NCBI GenBank assembly: GCA_029882355.1
Contig: JAOUKV010000019.1
Span: 1 to 64,000, forward strand
Direction of reading: 5' to 3'
Length of the DNA: 64,000 nucleotides
From: Gammaproteobacteria bacterium
Lineage (GTDB): Bacteria > Pseudomonadota > Gammaproteobacteria > SZUA-229
Shown here: positions 1-8,363 of the stretch, in pieces
Layout of the letters: each line of letters opens with the position of its first letter
How positions within the stretch are numbered: the stretch's first letter is position 1
Notes under the pieces: generated by a model
Database searches by the model: none
What the model saw: the letters and a program-made list of their open reading frames with translations, nothing else
What the model was told of the DNA's origin: nothing
Program-made: the position numbers and the translations under genes

Positions 1-859
1 GCACTTCCTTCCAGCCTCTTATATCACCATAGGCGCCAATCTCAAAAAAGGTCACATCGAAGGGGCCTAGTCGTTCACCTATCTCGTAGAGCCCCTTAAA
101 CCAACCAGAGTCTCCGCTAATGTATAGATTATGTTTCTTTCCTCGAATCCCATAGGAGGCCCAAAGCGTTTTGTTTTTGTCAAAAACTCCTCGCTCGGAA
201 GTATGTTTGGCTGGAGCTGCGGTAATCGTTAAATCATCAATGGATTTTGTCTGCCACCAATCGAGTTCGGTTATCTTTATATGAGGGACACCCCACTCTT
301 CTAGCAACGGCCCAACTGCCAGAGGTACGATGAAGTGTCTGGTCCTGGGAATTAGCGCCTTAATTGAATCTTCATCCAGATGGTCGGAATGATTATGAGT
401 AATCAATACCACATCGATTTCTGGCAGGAGGTCTGTTGAAGCAAGCGTTTTTGAATATCGTTCTGGACTAAACCATCCATAGGAACCGGCTTGTTTTGAG
501 AACATGGGATCAGTCAGGATCACTTTGTCATCAATCTTAATAAGAAAGGTTGTGTGCCCTAGCCAGGCGAATTGTAAGTCTCGCTGCCCATCCCAGAGGG
601 AAATATTAAATGGCTCTGCAAGCAGTGGGGTATCAGGTATAGACCCTTCTGGTTTGTTGAAGAAATAATCCCAGAAGGTCACCAGACTTTTCCCCCATTC
701 AGTAGCTGGGACCCGTTCCGGATTATGGAATACTTCACCATTCCATTGAGGGCTTTCATCTATGCGTTGCTGCCGAATCAAGTCGCTTGCATTCGTAATA
801 GCACACCCAAACAAGGGGATCTGCATAAGAAGGAACACAACAAGGAATTGGTTACTCAT
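1..859 (-). CDS. Metallo-beta-lactamase-fold lipoprotein hydrolase (3' end outside window)
   Basis: The frame is open from ATG at 859 down to the window edge, so about 286 residues are visible and the C-terminus is missing. The N-terminus is a short hydrophobic signal ending in a lipobox-like LFGC (Cys19). The zinc motif HNHSDH lies at residues 155-160, a further His in AKHT near 219, and the metal-bridging Asp in SGDSG near 250. This layout matches the MBL-fold family that includes NAPE-PLD-like phospholipases and UlaG-type hydrolases; the substrate cannot be read from the sequence. It is divergent from the phospholipase A gene, which makes a membrane-lipid role possible but unproven. Confidence 0.8.
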   Translation of the reverse strand, partial: MSNQFLVVFLLMQIPLFGCAITNASDLIRQQRIDESPQWNGEVFHNPERVPATEWGKSLVTFWDYFFNKPEGSIPDTPLLAEPFNISLWDGQRDLQFAWLGHTTFLIKIDDKVILTDPMFSKQAGSYGWFSPERYSKTLASTDLLPEIDVVLITHNHSDHLDEDSIKALIPRTRHFIVPLAVGPLLEEWGVPHIKITELDWWQTKSIDDLTITAAPAKHTSERGVFDKNKTLWASYGIRGKKHNLYISGDSGWFKGLYEIGERLGPFDVTFFEIGAYGDIRGWKEV

Positions 860-1035
860 TCGGGAATCATACAAGCTGCTACTTATTAATGAAACATTAT
901 AATGAGAGACGTGACCCTGTTTTTCTTCAAGGTTAATCAGTGCCTGCTATTTTTGGCTGGGCTGGCGTAATCTCAGGAATCTTAGTCTCAACTGGAGTAT
1001 GGTTAACAATGAGAGGTACTCGCAAGGATTATGAT

Positions 1036-1923
1036 ATGACTTGTTTTAAACTATTTCTTTTAATGCTGTCTGTTTTTCTCGCCATACCTGCTTGTGTTAT
1101 CGCTGAAGAATCGGTCAGTACAACAGACAAAAATATACCCACTCCACTTGATCAGCGTATAGAAATGGAACGTGTTACACGCTTGCAACCTTTTGTCATT
1201 ACACCGCACAGACCGAATTATATTTTACCTGTTTCATATAATAGCAAACCCAATAATGCGCCTTTGGATGTGTCTCTTGATGGCGAGTTGGATAATACCG
1301 AAGTTAAATTTCAGTTAAGTATGAAATTCCCTATCCTTGATGATTTGTTTGAAGGCCATGGTTCATTGCAGTTTGCCTATACTAATCTTTCATTTTGGCA
1401 GGCCTATAACAAAAATGTATCAAGCCCATTTCGTGAAACTGTGCATGAACCTGAAATTTTTCTAATCTTCGAAAATGATTGGAGCTTGTTGGGCTTTAAA
1501 AATAGATTGATTCAACTGGGGTCTGCTCATCAGTCTAACGGTCAATCTGGCGTTCTGTCCCGGAGCTGGAATCGAGTCTACGCAGATTTTATTTTCGAGC
1601 ATGGTAATTATTATTTAAGTCTTAAGCCATGGTATCGTATAAGTGGATCCGGGGCAGATGACAATCCAGACATTGAAAAATATATGGGACATGGTGAATT
1701 TCGCGCTGCATATGCAGGAGAGAAACATACAGTAAGTATCATGCTAAGAAATAATCTAAATGATCGCAACTATGGTGCGATTGAAATCAACTGGAGTTTA
1801 CCAATGAATCGTCGTGTTAAATGGTTCATTCAGTATTTTAATGGTTATGGTGAAAGTCTTATTGACTATAACTCTCCGGTAAATCGACTAGGTATTGGTG
1901 TCGCATTTACCGATTGGTTATAG
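1036..1923 (+). CDS. pldA: Outer-membrane phospholipase A
   Basis: OMPLA is a beta-barrel that hydrolyses acyl chains of phospholipids that have reached the outer leaflet. With the start at 1036 the protein has 295 residues, begins with a signal peptide (MTCFKLFLLMLSVFLAI...) and has AAGGA 8 bases upstream. The frame is open further up to GTG 940, but that would put 32 residues before the signal. The catalytic motif HQSNG gives His165 and Ser167, with Asn179 in SWNR completing the triad. SSPFRE and the C-terminal aromatic-rich strand also fit the family. The length is normal for PldA. Confidence 0.92.
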   Translation: MTCFKLFLLMLSVFLAIPACVIAEESVSTTDKNIPTPLDQRIEMERVTRLQPFVITPHRPNYILPVSYNSKPNNAPLDVSLDGELDNTEVKFQLSMKFPILDDLFEGHGSLQFAYTNLSFWQAYNKNVSSPFRETVHEPEIFLIFENDWSLLGFKNRLIQLGSAHQSNGQSGVLSRSWNRVYADFIFEHGNYYLSLKPWYRISGSGADDNPDIEKYMGHGEFRAAYAGEKHTVSIMLRNNLNDRNYGAIEINWSLPMNRRVKWFIQYFNGYGESLIDYNSPVNRLGIGVAFTDWL

Positions 1924-1933
1924 GTCTATTTAA

Positions 1934-2620
1934 ATGAAGTGGAAAATAATGACTACTCCAGAATTGAAGCAATCATTAACATGGTTAATGCTAGCAGGCC
2001 TCATAGGGTTCCTTGTCACTGCCGTATTTTCTATGCAACTTCACTGGCATCGCTCGCTGTTCCTGGTTCCCTATATCACCATTATCGGCACGTTTCTCGG
2101 TGTTTATTTTTACAAGCAGCCCATTTCACTGAAGCAACTTCTTGGCCACTGGCGAATGGGGCTCGTTGGTACGGCAATAGCTACGCTCTTTCTCATCTGG
2201 AAGGTTCATACTTATCCAGCTTCGGCGGTTCCTGAGGGCATGCAGCTAGTTTGGGCCACTCTATGGATTGGCATCACATACGGCATCGTCGATGGATTAT
2301 TGTTAAACGTAATGCCTGTTCTGCTTGTGCAACGGCTCTGGACTGATCAAGCAAGCACTTCAAGGTCTACACTTTTAAGCCGAGGCTTGCTCGCGCTGCT
2401 AGCCAGCATTTTTGTCACCATCGCCTACCATCTTGGTTACACAGAATTTCATGGTCTTTCGATGCTCTGGGTCATTGTTGGTAATTCCATCATCACAGCA
2501 ACCTACCTCTTAACGCGCAGCCCGCTCTCAGCAATTCTGACTCATGTCATCATGCATATTGCAGCCGTGTTTCATGGTATGGAAACTGTTTTAATGCTGC
2601 CGCCGCATTATGTAATTTAA
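1934..2620 (+). CDS. Multi-pass inner-membrane protein, unknown
   Basis: This protein of about 228 residues has six or seven hydrophobic segments spread along its length and lies 10 bases behind pldA, so co-transcription is likely. The last third (ending in ...THVIMHIAAVFHG...) resembles the histidine-bearing helices of CPBP/Abi-type intramembrane proteases, but I do not see the EExxxR motif of that family, so I do not assign it. ATG 1949 (residue 6) is an equally good start. No function is claimed. Confidence 0.6.
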   Translation: MKWKIMTTPELKQSLTWLMLAGLIGFLVTAVFSMQLHWHRSLFLVPYITIIGTFLGVYFYKQPISLKQLLGHWRMGLVGTAIATLFLIWKVHTYPASAVPEGMQLVWATLWIGITYGIVDGLLLNVMPVLLVQRLWTDQASTSRSTLLSRGLLALLASIFVTIAYHLGYTEFHGLSMLWVIVGNSIITATYLLTRSPLSAILTHVIMHIAAVFHGMETVLMLPPHYVI

Positions 2621-2782
2621 TCGGGTTAGATAGTGGACTAATAAGATGTTTATACCTCTTTAAACTATTACAACCTGCCCTGAAGCTAAGGTCAAAATGA
2701 ATGAATGCTTGCAATGAGTGTGGTTATAAAGTGACAATGCTGACACATTTTAAAAGCACAGGGTTGCTGGGGAGAGTGCATA

Positions 2783-4501
2783 GTGGATACATCTATTAAA
2801 TCGGTTATCGTAGGAAATCAATCAAAGCCCTCACAGAGTCTCGTTAAGTTGAGTCTGGTTCCATTTTTTTTACTGCTCATCTCTGGCGCTTCACTGGCTT
2901 CGGCACCGGTGCAAGAACAAGTTAGAAATGCACTCGAAGATGACCTTTACCCTTTCACGACTATAGTACCCGGTTACCAACGACCAGCCACCAATCCAGC
3001 CAAAATAGCTGTCGCTGAGTTCAGGGTTAGTGATGACAAATTAGTTAACTGGAGCCAGGCCATTTCCGAAATTATCAGATACAGAATTCAGTACATACCT
3101 GATTCACGTCTGTACATGCCAGCACCATTTCAGATTTATAGCGATGCTAATATAAAAACGGGTTCTGCTCAGCCACTACTTACAAGCCGTAGTGCTTTTC
3201 AGAACCTGAATCACTCTCTCGGTATTGAAACTGTGCTTACCGGCAGTGTCGAACTTAATGGCAAGCAATTTACACTCACAACTGAACTCGTTAATCTTGA
3301 AAGTGACAATATCACTTTGCAGAAAGAATGGACTTTTACCTCCCAGCAACTGCCCGATGTATTAATAAAAATTTCTCAATGGGTTGACGATACCCTGGGT
3401 GTTAAATTAACAAAGCAACAACAGTCTTACCTCAGCAATGCAAAAACACTTAACGCGCAGGCTATTCAGGATTTCATCTCGCTCCATGCAGAACTTAAGG
3501 AATTAAAGGGTCCGCTCAGAAGAGATAAAATCAATCCGCTTCAGCAGCAATACCCGGACTTTTTAATGTTTGCTATCTACGCATTAAATAACAGGGTCTA
3601 TGCAAGAAACCTTGATGATGCTTACACGAATCTTGAGCTCTACAAAAAACTTCGCTCGCTTTTTCATGGCAACGCCGGACTGGAACTGGAATCATACCGG
3701 GCAATGGAAATAGAAACTCTGCCCAAACACAAAGTAACCGAACGCCTTAATGGACTTAAGACACTTATAAAAAACAACCCCCACGACCCCGTCTTCATGA
3801 TTGTTTATGCCGACGGGCTCATCAACAATGGAAACTCAATAGATGGTCTGGCAACACTTTTAGAGGTCATTGATCGTTGGCCCAATCATTATCGCGCATG
3901 GTGGAGCCTTGGCTGGGGCCTGAATAAACATGCATGGCAAATCAGGGGCAACTCGATGTGGCGGGACGTACCCAAGCTGGCCAAAAAACAGTTCTCCGCA
4001 CTCTCGTTACTGGCCAATCTGGCTATTGATGAAGCCCTAACACTCAACCCTAACAGCGCACAACTCTGGAACTTAAAAATAAGAACCCTTGGCGCTACCG
4101 ATGGCTACTCAGTAGAACTAATGCGGGCATTTGAAAAAGCGGCCGAGCTCTCACCCAGCACAAAACAAATCTATAGCAACGCCCTCAACTTTGCTGGTGA
4201 AAACTGGCGCGGCCCGGCAGAAGCCAGAAGACACATTATTGAACTTGCCATACAAAATAACCCAGATAAGAGCTGGCCCCAGAAATTTAAACAGCGCCAT
4301 ATTTCAGATTTTGAACTGCCAGAATTAAAGCCGGATGCAACAGAAATCGATCGACTCCTAATGGAGCTAATCAATCATCCTGATGCATGGAAATTACTCA
4401 TTATAATTATCGGCGCATTCACCTGGTTTGTTTATGTCCTGGGTAAAAAATCGGCGACGACCAAAGCGGTTAACTTTGAAAATAAACCTAATGTAGACTA
4501 A
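2783..4501 (+). CDS. Exported TolB/FlgO-like N-domain protein with TPR-type repeats and C-terminal anchor
   Basis: The GTG start has GGGGAGAG about 8 bases upstream. The 572-residue product has a hydrophobic signal or anchor near residues 20-40. A region from about 70 to 200 looks like the TolB/FlgO N-terminal fold (AKIAVAEFRVSDD..., then VLTGSVELNGK). A helical region from about 215 to 500 carries degenerate TPR-like repeats (for example EALTLNPNSAQLWNLK). One transmembrane helix lies near 533-552, followed by a short tail. Similar N-domains followed by TPRs occur in signalling proteins such as adenylate-cyclase-associated ones, but no catalytic domain is visible here. The bulk is probably periplasmic. 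Function unknown. Confidence 0.7.
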   Translation: MDTSIKSVIVGNQSKPSQSLVKLSLVPFFLLLISGASLASAPVQEQVRNALEDDLYPFTTIVPGYQRPATNPAKIAVAEFRVSDDKLVNWSQAISEIIRYRIQYIPDSRLYMPAPFQIYSDANIKTGSAQPLLTSRSAFQNLNHSLGIETVLTGSVELNGKQFTLTTELVNLESDNITLQKEWTFTSQQLPDVLIKISQWVDDTLGVKLTKQQQSYLSNAKTLNAQAIQDFISLHAELKELKGPLRRDKINPLQQQYPDFLMFAIYALNNRVYARNLDDAYTNLELYKKLRSLFHGNAGLELESYRAMEIETLPKHKVTERLNGLKTLIKNNPHDPVFMIVYADGLINNGNSIDGLATLLEVIDRWPNHYRAWWSLGWGLNKHAWQIRGNSMWRDVPKLAKKQFSALSLLANLAIDEALTLNPNSAQLWNLKIRTLGATDGYSVELMRAFEKAAELSPSTKQIYSNALNFAGENWRGPAEARRHIIELAIQNNPDKSWPQKFKQRHISDFELPELKPDATEIDRLLMELINHPDAWKLLIIIIGAFTWFVYVLGKKSATTKAVNFENKPNVD

Positions 4502-4550
4502 CTTTTGCATCAACAATAAACAAAGTTTTATAAATCGATTTTTTAATAGT

Positions 4551-4590
4551 TTGATTTATATCAAAGACAATTTTCGATTAAAAATATTAT
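4551..4590 (+). promoter_or_regulatory. FNR/ANR-type box and -10 of the sulfur globule gene
   Basis: TTGATTTATATCAA at 4551-4564 is a perfect match to the FNR consensus TTGAT-N4-ATCAA. TATTAT at 4585-4590 is a good -10, with its centre 30 bases after the box centre. That is roughly the geometry of an FNR-activated class II promoter (box near -41). The predicted start site near 4597 leaves a leader of about 43 bases before the ATG at 4640. The box match is seen directly; activation by an FNR homologue is inference. Confidence 0.7.
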
Positions 4591-4639
4591 CCTAATAGTT
4601 CTTTAGATTTTGAACCATTAATTAATACGGAGAAATATT

Positions 4640-5074
4640 ATGATCATTTTAAAGAAAATTTCGGCTGTAATTTTGGTTGCTGGTATTGCAGCTTTTACAA
4701 TGCAATCTGCCAACGCCTGGTGGGGGCCCTACAATAATGGTTATAACAATGGCTGGGGTAACAACGGCTGGGGCAACAATAACTGGGGGAATAATGGTAA
4801 CGGTTGGGGCAATGGCTGGAGCGATGGCTCAGGTGATTTTGATGGCAGCTTCAGCTTCGGCATGAGTGGCAAGAGTTCTGGCAGAGGTTATGGCAATGGA
4901 TATGGCAGCGGCTATAACGATTATTACGGCAATAATTACTACGGTAATAACTACGGTTACGCGCCCTATGGTTATCGTGCACCCTATGGTTATGCACCTT
5001 ACTGGCAGGGTCCAAACCGTATTCCACCAGCACCAACTGCGCCACCGGCTGCTGAGAAAACACCCGCCAAATAA
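4640..5074 (+). CDS. Sulfur globule family protein
   Basis: This is a 144-residue secreted structural protein of low complexity. A signal peptide ends in SANA before WWGPYNN. The mature chain has NNGWGNN repeats (residues about 30-58), a GSFSFGMSGKSSGRGYG block, tyrosine-rich YGYAPYGYRAPYGYAPY repeats, and a Pro/Ala tail. This composition and order match the Sgp envelope proteins that coat periplasmic sulfur globules in sulfur-oxidising gammaproteobacteria such as Allochromatium. RBS: ACGGAG at 4628-4633. Low-complexity composition is partly convergent, so a different extracellular structural role cannot be excluded. It appears monocistronic. Confidence 0.75.
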   Translation: MIILKKISAVILVAGIAAFTMQSANAWWGPYNNGYNNGWGNNGWGNNNWGNNGNGWGNGWSDGSGDFDGSFSFGMSGKSSGRGYGNGYGSGYNDYYGNNYYGNNYGYAPYGYRAPYGYAPYWQGPNRIPPAPTAPPAAEKTPAK

Positions 5075-5110
5075 CAGGGCTGGTACTGAGGGAGTATTGA
5101 TTTATAAATT

Positions 5111-5135
5111 GCAGTGATAACATTGTTTTTTATAC
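5111..5135 (+). terminator. Weak intrinsic terminator after the sulfur globule gene
   Basis: GCAGTG-ATAA-CATTGT can pair as a short RNA stem including G-U pairs, and is followed by a run of T (TTTTTTAT). The short stem makes this a low-confidence call. Confidence 0.4.
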
Positions 5136-5246
5136 AAATATCTGGTGCACGGATGCACTGTTCTAAAACTTCGGTTCATATCCTAAAAATATTATTTCCC
5201 TTTTATAACTCATAGCTGGATATTCATCCAGAATCCGCTTTATTGC

Positions 5247-5402
5247 TATAATCTCATCCGTGAAAAAAGAGACTTGAGCCGCCATGTATAGTGGCTGTTG
5301 CAGCTGGTGGATTGCTTGCCTGGCTGTGTGTGTTTTCTCTTCTTAAACTGAGAAGTAATTTTTCTCCCATCCTGCGTTACCACAAAATACGGATAGCTAT
5401 CA
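5247..5402 (+). promoter_or_regulatory. Promoter and long leader of adenine deaminase
   Basis: The gap 5075-5402 holds a clear TATAAT at 5247-5252, implying a leader of about 140 bases. No good -35 hexamer is visible. Inside the leader a 20-codon frame (5284-5346, Cys/Trp-rich) ends at a stop that sits within a weak hairpin, CTTCT (5339-5343) with AGAAG (5351-5355), followed by TAATTTTT. I looked for a purine-riboswitch core and did not find one. Between 5136 and 5246 I see nothing distinctive. Confidence 0.35.
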
Positions 5403-7052
5403 ATGAACAAGCACAGTGGAACCATTACCGCCAACGTGGTCGATATACTCAAAAACACCGTCTTCTATGGACGACTACAGTGGCAGGATGGAATCATTAC
5501 CGAAATAACCGAGCTGGGTGAAGAGCGTCCGGATCAGCCCTGTCTTTCACCGGGGCTGATTGATGCTCATGTTCATATCGAAAGCTCGATGCTGACTCCA
5601 GCGGAATTTGGTCGTGAAGCGGTGCGCCACGGCACCGTAGCGGTAGTGACCGATCCCCATGAGATCGCCAATGTGCTGGGACTGGCCGGAGTGCGCTACA
5701 TGCTGAATTCTGCCAAAGCATCGCCCTGTAAGATTTTTTCTGGTGCGCCTTCCTGCGTACCGGCGACGCCATTTGAAACGGCGGGTGAAAGCATTGAGCT
5801 GGATGATATTGCGGCCTTATTTGATGAGCCGGAGGTGGTTGCGCTTTCCGAGATGATGAACTTTCCCGGTGTGCTGAATGGCGATGCGCAGGTCATGGCC
5901 AAGCTGGCGCTGGCGCGTGAACGTGGCTATCCGGTGGATGGCCATGCACCGGGGCTTAAGGGCGAGGCGGCACACCGTTATGTGACAGCAGGCATCAGTA
6001 CGGATCATGAGTGTTTCACGATGGCTGAGGCCAGGGACAAGATCGCCGCGGGCATGACCATACAGATTCGTGAGGGTTCGGCGGCACGAAATTTTGAGGC
6101 GCTGCATCCGCTGATCACTGAGCATACCAATAAGGTCATGCTTTGCAGTGATGATAAACACCCGGACGATTTGCTGGCGGGGCACATCAATAAACTTGCG
6201 GCACGCGCTGTTACCCTTGGCCATGATCGCTTCGATGTGCTGCGCTGTTGCAGCCTCAATCCGATACAGCATTACCGGTTGCCGGTCGGTCGATTACAGA
6301 TTGGCGATGCCATGGATGCGGTGCTGTTTGCCGACCTGGTGCAGTTCCTGCCGCTAGAGACTTTCGTTGCTGGTGACAGGGTCGCGCAGGAGGGCAACTG
6401 TCTGGTTGAAGCTGAACGCGGTCAGGCGGTCAATGCCTTTCATGCCCAGGCGATTGATGTTGAAGCACTGGCTGTGCCCGCTAACGGGGCGAAAAAGATC
6501 CGCGTGATCGAGGCCTTTGATGGTGAATTGCTAACCGAAGAGCGCCATAGGCCTGCGCATGTGGTGGACCAGTTTATCGAACCCGATCCAGAGCAGGATG
6601 TGCTTATGCTGATGGTGCTGAATCGCTACCAAGCTGATGCGCCACCGGCGATTGGTTTTATCCATGGCTTTGGTCTCAAACGAGGCGCTATCGCCTCAAC
6701 TGTCGCGCACGACTCGCACAACCTGATTGCCATAGGTGCATCCCGTGCAGAGATTGTGTCTGCTGTGAATGCGCTGGTCGAAAGTAAGGGCGGCATTGCC
6801 TGCTGTGATGGCCAGCACGTAGAGAGCCTGCCGCTGCCGGTCGCCGGGCTGATGAGCCTGGAGCCAGCTGAAGCCGTGGCGCAACGATATGTAGAACTGG
6901 ACAGGGCAGTTAAAGCCATGGGCTCGACTCTGCGTGCCCCCTACATGACACTGTCATTCATGGCGCTGCTGGTCATCCCCGCGCTGAAGCTGAGTGATAA
7001 GGGATTGTTTGATGGCACACAATTTTGCTTTACGCCATTAGTACTGGAATGA
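5403..7052 (+). CDS. ade: Adenine deaminase
   Basis: This enzyme of the amidohydrolase superfamily converts adenine to hypoxanthine and ammonia in purine salvage. The 549-residue length is normal for the AdeC type. Visible motifs are the metal-binding DAHVHIESS near residue 50, TDPHEIANVLG near 82-92, a GHAPG motif near 180, DHECFT near 200, and the catalytic CSDDKHPDDLL near 250. The C-terminal domain typical of AdeC is present to the end. It is flanked by unrelated genes and has its own promoter. Confidence 0.93.
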   Translation: MNKHSGTITANVVDILKNTVFYGRLQWQDGIITEITELGEERPDQPCLSPGLIDAHVHIESSMLTPAEFGREAVRHGTVAVVTDPHEIANVLGLAGVRYMLNSAKASPCKIFSGAPSCVPATPFETAGESIELDDIAALFDEPEVVALSEMMNFPGVLNGDAQVMAKLALARERGYPVDGHAPGLKGEAAHRYVTAGISTDHECFTMAEARDKIAAGMTIQIREGSAARNFEALHPLITEHTNKVMLCSDDKHPDDLLAGHINKLAARAVTLGHDRFDVLRCCSLNPIQHYRLPVGRLQIGDAMDAVLFADLVQFLPLETFVAGDRVAQEGNCLVEAERGQAVNAFHAQAIDVEALAVPANGAKKIRVIEAFDGELLTEERHRPAHVVDQFIEPDPEQDVLMLMVLNRYQADAPPAIGFIHGFGLKRGAIASTVAHDSHNLIAIGASRAEIVSAVNALVESKGGIACCDGQHVESLPLPVAGLMSLEPAEAVAQRYVELDRAVKAMGSTLRAPYMTLSFMALLVIPALKLSDKGLFDGTQFCFTPLVLE

Positions 7053-7113
7053 TTGTGACCTCCAGTTAAGCTTCGCCTCACATCGTAGAAAATGTTGTTT
7101 TAAAGCGCGCCGC

Positions 7114-7212
7114 CTATGTCACTAATATTTACAGCTTCATAACTAAATCACTTCAACCTTGACGATCAAAAGCTTATTTTCACAAGAGAAATAGTTTTAT
7201 CTTATTGATTAT
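7114..7212 (+). repeat. Imperfect direct repeat, copy 1 (upstream of PEP-CTERM gene)
   Basis: This stretch of about 99 bases resembles 7377-7474 over its whole length, sharing TATGTCACTAATATTTACA, a TTGACG-GATCAAA core and TCTTATTGATT. Each copy starts with TGTCACTAATATTTACA (here 7117-7133), which has partial dyad symmetry (TGTcA...TtACA). The rest of the 545-base gap 7053-7597 is AT-rich, and I saw no gene in it. Confidence 0.75.
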
Positions 7213-7376
7213 ATTGATAATTGGAGCAAGAGTGGACTTCCCCCAGTTTGACCCTACTAATTGCGTAGATACCTCTTATCTGCATAAAAAACACACGTAA
7301 GCACCTGTTTTATCTACTTTATTTTCTCAAATATCAAAAACCCACCTGTATTAATAGCAATCTAAATCACACTGCA

Positions 7377-7474
7377 TATGTCACTAATATTTACAACTGC
7401 ATAAATAAACCGCCTCAATCTTGACGGATCAAATTTTATTTTTACAAGTACAAGCATCCTATCTTATTGATTCT
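7377..7474 (+). repeat. Imperfect direct repeat, copy 2
   Basis: This is the second copy of the repeat at 7114-7212, offset by 262 bases. The dyad-like element lies at 7379-7395. It ends about 50 bases before the -24 element of the sigma-54-type promoter. The placement suits upstream activator sites, but the role is inferred. Confidence 0.75.
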
Positions 7475-7523
7475 AATGAACTATATCGATTATTTTTTTA
7501 TCCCATCAGATTTTGTTAGCAAT

Positions 7524-7539
7524 TGGCATGCATGTTGCT
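7524..7539 (+). promoter_or_regulatory. Sigma-54 (-24/-12) promoter of the PEP-CTERM gene
   Basis: TGGCATGCATGTTGCT has GG at 7525-7526 and GC at 7537-7538 with the required 12-base phase. It differs from the TGGCAC-N5-TTGCT consensus at one position. A start near 7550 would give a leader of about 48 bases before the ATG at 7598. Confidence 0.7.
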
Positions 7540-7597
7540 CTATGTAATATAAGAATAGCTGGGCGTGGTGTCTGGTTCACAAACAAGGAGATTTGAT

Positions 7598-8344
7598 ATG
7601 AAATTATTACCAATATTATTGATATCTGTTGCTTCAGCTTATGCCGCGACTGCACACGCTTTACCAAGCCTGCAGCTGGGCGGGGACGGATCATCAGACT
7701 GGAACTACGGTGGCGGCACACCGGATACATGGGTTGTTTCTGGCACAACTAGCTTTAACCTGTTTGCCTACGCCAACTGTGAAACCGGGACGACAGGCTG
7801 CACTGATCCTAATGGTTCTTTTGCCTGGGACGCGGCTGGTGCCACAGATCGCTATGCCTACTTAACTGTGGCTACTATGCCTGATATAGGAAATGTCGAT
7901 GGATTCGATATTACAATCAATGGAGCCACCCTGGTTGACTCTGGTTATGGCACTCCGCCGATTCAGGACACTAATAGCATTGCTCCACATTCCATTTTTG
8001 ATACCTACTTCGAAATCTATGAATTTCAGTTTGATGACTTAATTAGTATTATTGGCAATACACAGCCGGGTGATACAGGTACTGGTTCTGGTTACACGGA
8101 ATCTTTTGGTATAACAATCAACTCACTGTTTGATGGTGTGTTAGGTCTCCATTTTGACTTATTTACCGTTAGTGGTGCTCAGTGGGATCCAACAGACACA
8201 TCTCCTGACAAATTCCTTGTTGAGAGCGTTGCGCCTTATTCACATGATGCCGAGTGGGTCTCTGTTCCTGAGCCAAGTGTTTTGGCTTTATTAGGCATTG
8301 GCCTGATCGGATTGAGCCTGCGTAAACGCGCAAAGAACAGTTAA
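7598..8344 (+). CDS. PEP-CTERM sorted exported protein
   Basis: This 248-residue protein has a signal peptide (start MKLLPILLISVASAYA) and a C-terminal sorting signal: VPEPS, then a hydrophobic helix (LALLGIGLIGLSL), then the basic end RKRAKNS. Such proteins are cleaved by an exosortase (EpsH/XrtA) and usually go to the surface or exopolysaccharide matrix. The body is beta-rich and Asp/Gly/Ser/Thr-rich and may be a choice-of-anchor type domain. The start at 7598 is chosen because AAGGAG lies 7 bases upstream; an in-frame GTG at 7565 would precede the signal. No exosortase gene is in the window. Confidence 0.85.
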   Translation: MKLLPILLISVASAYAATAHALPSLQLGGDGSSDWNYGGGTPDTWVVSGTTSFNLFAYANCETGTTGCTDPNGSFAWDAAGATDRYAYLTVATMPDIGNVDGFDITINGATLVDSGYGTPPIQDTNSIAPHSIFDTYFEIYEFQFDDLISIIGNTQPGDTGTGSGYTESFGITINSLFDGVLGLHFDLFTVSGAQWDPTDTSPDKFLVESVAPYSHDAEWVSVPEPSVLALLGIGLIGLSLRKRAKNS

Positions 8345-8363
8345 TCTTAATACTCATGCAATA

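Noticed and set aside
4730-5000. Short tandem repeats resembling a CRISPR or satellite
   Set aside because: They are codon repeats inside the sulfur globule gene and encode NNGWGNN and YGYAPY units, with no spacer structure.
5252-5402. Possible purine riboswitch before adenine deaminase
   Set aside because: The conserved purine-aptamer loop sequences and the flanking P1 stem could not be found.
5817-6272. 151-residue open frame on the minus strand
   Set aside because: It is antisense to the conserved catalytic region of adenine deaminase and is a reading-frame shadow.
7202-7220. FNR-like TTGAT near TTGATTATATTGATAA
   Set aside because: The two half-sites are in direct, not inverted, orientation, so it is not an FNR palindrome.
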